From NCBI GenBank assembly GCA_021825285.1, contig JAKAHW010000019.1:1-11592 (forward strand): 11,592 nucleotides of DNA, read 5' to 3'. The DNA is from a bacterium (lineage in GTDB: Bacteria; Patescibacteria; Microgenomatia; Levybacterales; GWA1-39-11). Shown piece after piece: positions 1 to 5,233 of this stretch. Under the pieces are notes generated by a model. That model did not search any database. It saw nothing but the letters and a program-made list of their open reading frames with translations, and had not been told where the DNA came from. A program made the translations under genes and the position numbers. The first letter of the stretch is position 1. Each line of letters starts with the position of its first letter.

Positions 1-919
1 AATCTTTCTTTTTATATAATTTCTTTTGCTTATTTCTTTTTAAAATTATAGCAGGAATTCTTTTAAGGGCAAGGACAAAACCTTTGAAAAAAGCTTTGTC
101 ACCTCTCTTGATTGCTCCAAGAAAATGGTAAGGCAACCACAAAAAATGAGAAATAAACATAGATGGATCAGTAATATTTTTCCAATGAAAAATAAATTGA
201 TTCCTGTAAGCCATTGTTTTTATTCTTGTATCGTCGTAATGTTTTTTAATTGCTCCTTCCTCATGTCTATGCTCAACAACACTTTCTTTTTCAAATAGTA
301 TTTCGTATCCCGACTTCCTTGCTCTATATGAAAGATCTATGTCTTCCCAGTAAAAAGGGTTGTAAATTTGATCAAATCCTTCAAGTAATGCAAAAACTTT
401 TCTTCGCACCACACTGCTTCCTCCGGAAATCCAAAAAGTTTCATTTTTGTTTACTTCTCCACGACTATGCTGAACCATTCCTTTTTCAAATTTACCCAAT
501 CCCCTACCACGAAGAACAACTCCATCTCCTTCTACGCTTTTATCCATGCAGCCTACTCCAAATAAATTTGGATTGTTTTTAAAGTGCTTTAAAATTGGTT
601 TTAAAAAATCTTTATCAGGCTTTACATCTGAATTTAAAAGAACCAATAGATCAGCATCCGAAGCAAGACCTCCATTGTCAACAGTTGTAGAAAAACCATA
701 ATTCTTTTCGTTTAAAAGTAATTTTATAGGAGTACTCAATCCTTTGTTTATTTCATTTATAAAATTTTTAAGCTTTTCTCTTTCTTCCTGTTTTGAAAAA
801 TCATCAACAATTGTTATCGATGCCCCCTCATAATCGGATATCGAGTCTAAAACATGTGTTAAATTTTTAGATATTAAACTGAATCCGTTATAATTTGGAA
901 TTATTACTTCAATTTTCAT
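1..919 (-). CDS. GT2 family glycosyltransferase, rhamnosyltransferase-like (COG1216/WbbL type), partial at left edge
   Basis: An open frame starts at ATG 919-917 and runs off the left edge without a stop; 306 residues are visible. It is a cytoplasmic GT-A enzyme that should transfer a sugar from a nucleotide donor to a growing glycan. Visible motifs are IPNYNG (residues 7-12), a TIVDD strand (36-40), NYGFSTTVDNG (73-83), the metal-binding stretch LLNSDV (94-99, in place of DxD), GGSS (166-169), and YWEDIDLSYRARKSGY (190-205), whose E192-D193 is the usual catalytic acidic pair, followed by a conserved His (H217). The last visible residues are Lys-rich, so the stop is probably close to the edge. 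Its ATG overlaps the TGA stop of the upstream YfhO gene (ATGA, 919-916), which fixes the start and suggests translational coupling. No Shine-Dalgarno sequence is visible. The family is clear; the sugar and acceptor are unknown. Confidence 0.9.
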   Translation of the reverse strand, partial: MKIEVIIPNYNGFSLISKNLTHVLDSISDYEGASITIVDDFSKQEEREKLKNFINEINKGLSTPIKLLLNEKNYGFSTTVDNGGLASDADLLVLLNSDVKPDKDFLKPILKHFKNNPNLFGVGCMDKSVEGDGVVLRGRGLGKFEKGMVQHSRGEVNKNETFWISGGSSVVRRKVFALLEGFDQIYNPFYWEDIDLSYRARKSGYEILFEKESVVEHRHEEGAIKKHYDDTRIKTMAYRNQFIFHWKNITDPSMFISHFLWLPYHFLGAIKRGDKAFFKGFVLALKRIPAIILKRNKQKKLYKKKD

Positions 920-2124
920 AAGGTTATATAAAATTTGATTTCATGCTCCCCTTTTGGAACCAGCAGTCCCCTGAAAGTATAATCAGTTTTATTTATCTTA
1001 ACCATTTTACCATCAATGGTTGCTTTCCAAGAAGGATAAAAAGCATCGGTTAACACCAAAAACCCCTCCCCTTCATTATTGGTCTTTATTATAATCTCGT
1101 TCTCGGCATAACTGTTTATCACAGCTTTTCCAACATTTAGGACTCCGTCAATCTTTTCACCTACCACTGCTGTTTTTGCTAAATCATTTTCAAACATTCC
1201 TTTTATTTGTTCTTCTTTTGTTTTTAGATAAATCGCTTTTTCGACAAAAAATACTCTGGGGAAAACATTCTTATTTTCATAAACTTTTGTTTTTCCAGAT
1301 TCAAAAACTTTTTCAAATTTTTTGGAGCTTATTTCGTCTAAAGATAAAATGTATTTAACATTTAATAAGTCAAGCATGTTTGAGAAAACATTGTGTGGAG
1401 TAATTATCCTATTGAAGCCATACGGCGGGCTAATGTCAGGTCTTCCTCTTTCTGAAGCAGCAACAAATTCTGCATAGGATTTTAAAAACAAAGGATCATA
1501 CCCTTCAACAGATTGAATTTTATAAAAAGTTAAAAAATTGGGAGCAAGAGTTCTTGAATCCAGTGATGCAATTCTAAAAACACTCTTATCTTTTTTTAAA
1601 AAGTTTACAACGCTTGTTTCGGGAAAAAAGTACTTTTTGTCTGAAAAAGTATTGAATTTTGTAAAAAACCTAAACCCATCAATAAAAGCAATAATAATTA
1701 ACAAAAGGATTAATATTTTTTTTAGTTTGTTTTTGCCTAGGTTAATAATCAAAAGTAAAACAAGGAGGATAGCGAAAATTAAAGATGGAAAATATAAATT
1801 TCTTTTCGAAACATTCAAAAGCTCAGGTTCAAAACGAAAACCAAGAACAAAAAACCATAAGCCAAGAAGTAATAAACCAAAAAAGGAAATTGTTATAAAA
1901 ATATTCCTCTTCGATAATCTTATGAAATAATCAAAACCCAAAGCCGCCAAAACTGACAAAGAAAAACATGCAATAAAAAGCAGACGAGTAGGTTGAGACG
2001 ATGAAATAAAAGGTAAATTCAGTAAAAATGGAATTTTTGCAAAAAAAGTTGGAAGGGATAGGACTAAAGACATTATAAAAGCTGAACTGAAAAATAAAGT
2101 CTTTTTATCAAACCTTGAAAACAT
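916..2124 (-). CDS. C-terminal part of the interrupted YfhO-family protein (open from 2256, first ATG at 2124)
   Basis: Residues 339-740 of the joined protein begin at the first in-frame ATG; the frame is open back to 2256. It holds a membrane region with the conserved SSQPTRLLFI segment and the following ALGFD helix end (paralogue: AASRVIVLFS and AFGLE), then more helices, then a soluble outer domain. That domain carries VEGYDPLFLKSYAEF (paralogue VEGYEPLYIKRYGEF), ENKNVFPR, and FYPSWKATIDGK at 700-711. The paralogue has FYPGW at the last site; the Gly-to-Ser change is a small oddity. The protein stops at KFYITL, where the paralogue continues into a final membrane helix. The TGA stop at 918-916 overlaps the next GT2 start. 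It is more likely the second half of one gene than an independent gene: ATG 2124 is internal to a conserved region and no ribosome binding site is evident. Confidence 0.7.
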   Translation of the reverse strand: MFSRFDKKTLFFSSAFIMSLVLSLPTFFAKIPFLLNLPFISSSQPTRLLFIACFSLSVLAALGFDYFIRLSKRNIFITISFFGLLLLGLWFFVLGFRFEPELLNVSKRNLYFPSLIFAILLVLLLIINLGKNKLKKILILLLIIIAFIDGFRFFTKFNTFSDKKYFFPETSVVNFLKKDKSVFRIASLDSRTLAPNFLTFYKIQSVEGYDPLFLKSYAEFVAASERGRPDISPPYGFNRIITPHNVFSNMLDLLNVKYILSLDEISSKKFEKVFESGKTKVYENKNVFPRVFFVEKAIYLKTKEEQIKGMFENDLAKTAVVGEKIDGVLNVGKAVINSYAENEIIIKTNNEGEGFLVLTDAFYPSWKATIDGKMVKINKTDYTFRGLLVPKGEHEIKFYITL

Positions 2125-2256
2125 TGAATAAAAAGCAAAAACTAGAGGGATTATTCCAATATAACCGACAAATTCAGCATAGTTCCATATCCCCCAATAA
2201 TTTAAAGTTGTCGGATTCCCAAAAAAATCGGGCGCGATAAATTGAACCAGATTCTG

Positions 2257-2259
2257 TCA
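2257..2259 (-). other. Premature in-frame TGA codon in the YfhO gene (Trp in paralogue)
   Basis: The minus-strand context is ATT ACT TGA CAG AAT CTG. Codon phase is identical on both sides (3138 and 2124 are both multiples of 3). Ungapped alignment from the IAPDF motif places it opposite Trp283 of the intact paralogue. The base after the stop is C, a context known in E. coli to weaken UGA termination, so some readthrough is conceivable. No other in-frame TGA occurs in the genes of this window, which argues against general recoding. Confidence 0.85.
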
Positions 2260-3138
2260 AGTAATAAACCAACCAGCTTTTGTCCATTCCTGGTCTATTC
2301 CTCTTGCTGAAAAACTAATAAACTGCAATGAAGGAAACCATTGTATATAGGTTATCAACAACAATAGAATATTTATTACAGCAAAAATAAACAAATACTT
2401 GAATTTTTTGCCATTCTGAAACCATCGAGCCAAATAATAAACCGACGCAAAAATAAACAAATAGAAAAAAGTTTGAAGGTGTCCTCCAAAAAATGAAAAA
2501 ACAAAAGATATCAATAACACTATTGACCAAACAAGCTTTGAAGTTTTAAAACTTTTATCTATTGAAAATAAAATCAAAGGAAGCCATAGCGCAGTATGAA
2601 TAACCGTACCCCATTCAAACCAAGAAGTTACAAATCCAGAAAAACAAAATGCAACAACTCCCAAGATTGATCCTTCTCTTTTTATATTTAAACTTCTTAG
2701 ATAAAGATAAAAGAAAACGGATGCCAAGACTAGCTGCAGATAAACAAAAATAGACCATGAAAAAAATAAGGGCTTAACTAATAAAATTAAATTAAAAGGA
2801 TAGAAAACGCTTGACTGAAAATTTCCGATTAGAGGTTTTCCGGCCATTTCATAGGGGTTCCATAATGGAAGTTTATAGTTTGACAACAAAGCTACCCCCA
2901 GACTTTTCCACGGAATAGTCTGCCTCACCGGATCGGTAATTAGAAAATTCTTAAACGGTATGCCATTTGGATTTGTTTTTGCATACAAATCACGAAAAGG
3001 ATAATAGAGCCCTACAATCGTATCTGAAGGAATTGGATATAAAGATTTAGAAATTTGATAACCAAAAAAAGAGGTTACCACAAGAAGAAATACGATAATT
3101 AAGTAATTTTTTCTAAAGAATCTCAATATTTTCTTCAT
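2257..3138 (-). CDS. N-terminal part of the interrupted YfhO-family protein (293 aa)
   Basis: This is the part translated before the premature TGA. It starts at ATG 3138-3136, which overlaps the TGA stop of the GT4 gene (ATGA, 3138-3135). A first membrane helix spans about residues 11-30. The long loop after it carries D39, then D69xxxQ73 and PW (76-77), PLWNPY (91-96) and GNFQSS (105-110), all matching the paralogue (D61xxxQ65, PW 68-69, PLWNPY 83-88). In GT-C-fold enzymes acidic residues in this first outer loop are candidate catalytic residues; that assignment is inference. Several further helices follow to about residue 272. In characterised Firmicutes, YfhO acts on the outer face to put sugars on lipoteichoic acid from an undecaprenyl-phosphate carrier; the acceptor here is unknown. 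Without the downstream part this fragment lacks the remaining helices and the outer C-terminal domain. Confidence 0.75.
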   Translation of the reverse strand: MKKILRFFRKNYLIIVFLLVVTSFFGYQISKSLYPIPSDTIVGLYYPFRDLYAKTNPNGIPFKNFLITDPVRQTIPWKSLGVALLSNYKLPLWNPYEMAGKPLIGNFQSSVFYPFNLILLVKPLFFSWSIFVYLQLVLASVFFYLYLRSLNIKREGSILGVVAFCFSGFVTSWFEWGTVIHTALWLPLILFSIDKSFKTSKLVWSIVLLISFVFSFFGGHLQTFFYLFIFASVYYLARWFQNGKKFKYLFIFAVINILLLLITYIQWFPSLQFISFSARGIDQEWTKAGWFIT

Positions 3139-4202
3139 TCTAAAATCAGATTTTTAATCTCTTTACAAAATCTTTCTCCTGCAAAAAATTCAGCCCTTTT
3201 CTTTGAACCAATAGATAACCGTTCTAAAAGTTTAGGGTCGTTTGCTAATTTTGTAGTTTTATCTTTAAGCTCACCTAAATCATTCCAAAGATATCCATTT
3301 TCGTTGTCGGTAACTATTTCTTTTTGTCCTCCTGCATTTATAACCACCGGGACAGCACCGGCTCCCATCGCCTCTACTGTTGAAATTCCAAAATGCTCAG
3401 CGAGTTCCGGACTTGCTTCAAGGTCTTCACCATATCCGCTAGCATGCCAATAAATTTTTGCTTTCGAATAAATGTCCCACAACTGATCATTTGACTTATT
3501 TATTAGAAACTCTATCGGGTAGCCCTTTGCTTTTTCTTTAAGCTGATTAAACTTGCTTTCTTCTCCCTCTCTAATGCTTACCCCCAAGACAAAACGCCAG
3601 TTGCTAAACCCCTTATCAACCATTTCCTTAAAAGCCTCAACCATTACAAATTGTTTTTTATAGTCGGCAATACCTGTCACTACTTCTTTTACCCTAAACC
3701 TTCCAACATGAAGAATAATGTTTTCTTTTTTTACTTGTTTTGGTCTTAGGTCAACAGGCGGATAAACGACTTTTGTGATTGACCCAAGGTCTTTATCTAA
3801 AAATGATTTTGTGTATAAAGAGTTGCAAAAAATTCCGCTTATCTTTTTCATCTTCAATTTTTCTTTGAACCCGGGTTTTATATTTTTTAATGGTTGTTGA
3901 ATATGGAGGTAAGTTTTTTTAGCGAAAGATAAAGGAATACTTCCGTCACTTAAAATTATTAAAATATCATATTTTTTTGTTTGGAAGACTTTGCTAAAAA
4001 ATTTATTAAGGAAAATGTTTCGAGTAACTTTAACCCTAGCCAAGTTTAAATTAAATCTGCTTTCTGCTTTTTCAAGAATTTTTTCTTCATCCCAAAAAAT
4101 CTCGACATCATGCTGCTCTGACAAACACTCACAAATCTTGAGCATGTATTTCTCCCCTCCCCCAAGATCATCCAGATATGGGTCATAAACACCAATTCTC
4201 AT
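3135..4202 (-). CDS. GT4 family glycosyltransferase (glycosyl transferases group 1)
   Basis: This 355-residue GT-B-fold retaining glycosyltransferase probably acts at the cytoplasmic membrane face on a nucleotide-sugar donor. The N-terminal domain opens with MRIGVYDPYLDDLGGGEKYM, where the Gly-rich turn (G14-G16) and E17 are typical of GT4. The linker carries VVYPPVDL, and the C-terminal domain begins with the ILHVGRF strand. The donor-site EX7E motif is present as E269 and E277 in EHFGISTVEAMGAG, followed by PVVINAGGQKEIV and NGYLW, both standard for the family. It is the first gene of the left-hand minus-strand block. The start ATG 4202-4200 has no Shine-Dalgarno sequence and sits 6 nt after a possible -10 box, so translation may be leaderless. 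The stop TGA overlaps the ATG of the YfhO gene. Donor specificity cannot be read from the sequence. Confidence 0.92.
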   Translation of the reverse strand: MRIGVYDPYLDDLGGGEKYMLKICECLSEQHDVEIFWDEEKILEKAESRFNLNLARVKVTRNIFLNKFFSKVFQTKKYDILIILSDGSIPLSFAKKTYLHIQQPLKNIKPGFKEKLKMKKISGIFCNSLYTKSFLDKDLGSITKVVYPPVDLRPKQVKKENIILHVGRFRVKEVVTGIADYKKQFVMVEAFKEMVDKGFSNWRFVLGVSIREGEESKFNQLKEKAKGYPIEFLINKSNDQLWDIYSKAKIYWHASGYGEDLEASPELAEHFGISTVEAMGAGAVPVVINAGGQKEIVTDNENGYLWNDLGELKDKTTKLANDPKLLERLSIGSKKRAEFFAGERFCKEIKNLILE

Positions 4203-4237
4203 ATGAATATTCTATCAAGTATTGAATATGATGAAAA
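4203..4237 (-). promoter_or_regulatory. Candidate promoter for the GT4-YfhO-GT2 block
   Basis: Read on the minus strand: TTTTCA at 4237-4232, a 17-nt spacer, TAGAAT at 4214-4209, then 6 nt to the GT4 ATG. Each box matches the sigma-70 consensus at four or five of six bases. A start point about 7 nt after the -10 box would fall on or next to the ATG, implying a leaderless mRNA, in keeping with the lack of a Shine-Dalgarno sequence. In AT-rich DNA such matches arise easily, so this is tentative. Confidence 0.35.
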
Positions 4238-4256
4238 GCTATGATACAGTATCAGT
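4222..4256 (+). promoter_or_regulatory. Candidate promoter for the DUF5652-like gene
   Basis: TTGAAT at 4222-4227, a 17-nt spacer, TACAGT at 4245-4250, then 6 nt to ATG 4257. An alternative -10 is TATGAT at 4240-4245, but it has no good -35 at normal spacing. No Shine-Dalgarno sequence precedes the ATG, so a leaderless or very short leader is plausible. The arrangement mirrors the divergent GT4 promoter. The matches are weak. Confidence 0.3.
4242..4254. repeat. 13-nt inverted repeat TGATACAGTATCA in the divergent intergenic region
   Basis: Six-base arms TGATAC and GTATCA flank a single central base. The repeat covers the candidate -10 box of the plus-strand gene and ends 2 nt before its ATG, a position where a dimeric repressor could block transcription. 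No regulator gene lies in the window, and a chance palindrome is possible. Confidence 0.35.
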
Positions 4257-4481
4257 ATGAACCCGGGAGAAATTGCATTTTTTCTAATTGTAGCTATTTG
4301 GTCTTTCTTTTGGAAAGGCGTAGCTTTGTGGCGAGCAGCAAATCATAAACAAAGAAATTGGTTTATAGTTCTTCTTTTACCCGTTAACACGGTCGGAATC
4401 CTAGAACTTCTGTTCTTATTTAAGTTCTCTAAAAAGAAATTAACATTTCCGGAAATTAAATCCTGGTTCTCAAAAGAGTAA
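4257..4481 (+). CDS. Small two-helix membrane protein, DUF5652-like
   Basis: This 74-residue protein is the only plus-strand gene. Two membrane helices are evident, about residues 5-25 and 35-56, joined by a short basic loop (HKQRN), with a Lys-rich stretch and a short polar tail after the second. Signature-like positions are WKGVALWRAA (19-28), W35 at the start of helix 2, and NTVGILE (44-50), matching what I recall of DUF5652, a family of unknown function often seen in CPR genomes. No reaction or partner can be stated. It lies divergent from the GT4 gene and convergent with a GT2 gene, its TAA (4479-4481) only 4 nt from that gene's stop, so it breaks an otherwise one-directional glycan cluster. 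The start is set by the ATG at 4257; the 54-nt upstream gap has no ribosome binding site. The gene is very probably real given its coherent two-helix pattern; the family assignment is from memory. Confidence 0.8.
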   Translation: MNPGEIAFFLIVAIWSFFWKGVALWRAANHKQRNWFIVLLLPVNTVGILELLFLFKFSKKKLTFPEIKSWFSKE

Positions 4482-4485
4482 TTTT

Positions 4486-5232
4486 TTACTTCTTCCTTAT
4501 TTGTTTCTCCCAAAGTTTTGCGTAAGTGATAAACATGGAAAAAGCTTGGTAAATTCCTTCAATTAAACCTTCCGTCCCGTTTTTATATCCTTTTTGTTTT
4601 ATGTATGAATCGAAAAATCCAGTAGTCATAACTCGTATAAATCGTAAAGAGCTCATTTTTGGATGGTTTGCTTTTAGCCGAAGTTGGGCTTCATACTCAG
4701 ACCAGTTGTTTGTTTTTTTTACCATCTGAGACAAATTTCTATGGGTAAAGTGCAAGATTGGGTTTTTAATTTCTAAAAATTGTCCTTTTACAAAAGGCGT
4801 TTCATGCAGAACTCCTTTCCATTCAATAAAATTCGGTTTATAAAAGAGTCTTTGCACTCGATCATTAAATCCCCAGTCTTTCCCGTAAAAAAATGTTTTT
4901 CTTCTAACAAAATATCCCCCAACATCTTCATTCGCCTTATTTTTAACTACTTCGTTTACCTCTTCGATGAATTCAGGAGTTAATCTTTCATCTGAATCAA
5001 GATAAAGAACCCAATCGTCCGCAGCCAAAGACATAGCAAAATTTCGTTGTGTAGAAAAATCCGTAAATCTATTTTGTATTACCCTTGCGCCTTCTTTTCT
5101 TGCAATATCAGCTGTTTTGTCTTCGGAATAATCATCGATAACCAAAATTTCAGATGCAATTTCTTTGGCGCTTTTTACAGCGTCGCCGATTACATCTTCC
5201 TCGTTTTTTGTAATTATAATTACCGACAACAT
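4486..5232 (-). CDS. GT2 family glycosyltransferase, WaaE/LgtF-like (248 aa)
   Basis: This cytoplasmic GT-A glycosyltransferase has ITKNEED (7-13), VIDDYSED (31-38), FSTQRNFA (59-66) and LDSDER (78-83), in which D79 and D81 form the DxD metal site. The middle part with WKGVLHE (138-144) and HFTHRNLSQMVKKTNNWSEY (161-180) is typical of the WaaE/KdtX/LgtF group, which adds glucose or heptose-region sugars in Gram-negative lipopolysaccharide; the sugar here is unknown. The C-terminal 50 residues hold hydrophobic or amphipathic stretches but no clear pair of membrane helices, so it is unlike the CsbB/DPM type that loads polyprenyl phosphate. It is last in the right-hand block, its ATG lying 1 nt after the YfhO stop, and it faces the DUF5652-like gene tail to tail. 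It is a paralogue of the GT2 at 10983-10075. Confidence 0.9.
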   Translation of the reverse strand: MLSVIIITKNEEDVIGDAVKSAKEIASEILVIDDYSEDKTADIARKEGARVIQNRFTDFSTQRNFAMSLAADDWVLYLDSDERLTPEFIEEVNEVVKNKANEDVGGYFVRRKTFFYGKDWGFNDRVQRLFYKPNFIEWKGVLHETPFVKGQFLEIKNPILHFTHRNLSQMVKKTNNWSEYEAQLRLKANHPKMSSLRFIRVMTTGFFDSYIKQKGYKNGTEGLIEGIYQAFSMFITYAKLWEKQIRKK

Positions 5233-5233
5233 A

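Larger units (their letters stand above)
916..3138 (-). pseudogene. YfhO-family membrane glycosyltransferase gene interrupted by an in-frame TGA
   Basis: Two open stretches in one frame, 3138-2260 and 2256-916, are separated only by TGA at 2259-2257. Joined, they give about 740 residues, collinear with the intact paralogue at 7543-5234. The codons after the TGA, before any start codon, already encode conserved YfhO sequence (residues 296-308, including APDFFGNP). The TGA is residue 294, seven before the Ile that begins IAPDF; in the paralogue the residue at that spacing is Trp (W283). A single TGG-to-TGA change (C to T at 2257 on the plus strand) therefore explains it. The first in-frame ATG after the stop is at 2124, which would drop the conserved segment, so internal restart looks unlikely to give a working protein. 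The gene also ends about 28 residues before the paralogue and lacks its last membrane helix. Alternatives are a sequencing or assembly error, strain variation, or stop-codon readthrough. The reading of family and interruption is strong; the functional outcome is unknown. Confidence 0.85.

Noticed and set aside
250..582. Plus-strand ORF of 110 codons
   Set aside because: It lies wholly inside the minus-strand GT2 gene, which has all family motifs; its translation has no recognisable pattern.
1538..1930. Plus-strand ORF of 130 codons opposite the interrupted YfhO gene
   Set aside because: It is a shadow of the conserved minus-strand frame, with no start signal or domain pattern.
4445..4456. 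Perfect palindrome ATTTCCGGAAAT
   Set aside because: It sits inside the coding end of the DUF5652-like gene and encodes ordinary residues; a 12-nt palindrome in about 11 kb can arise by chance.
4476..4492. Possible hairpin terminator between the convergent stops (AGTAA, TTTT, TTACT)
   Set aside because: The stem is five pairs, almost all A-T, and no solid U-tract follows on either strand; too weak to call.
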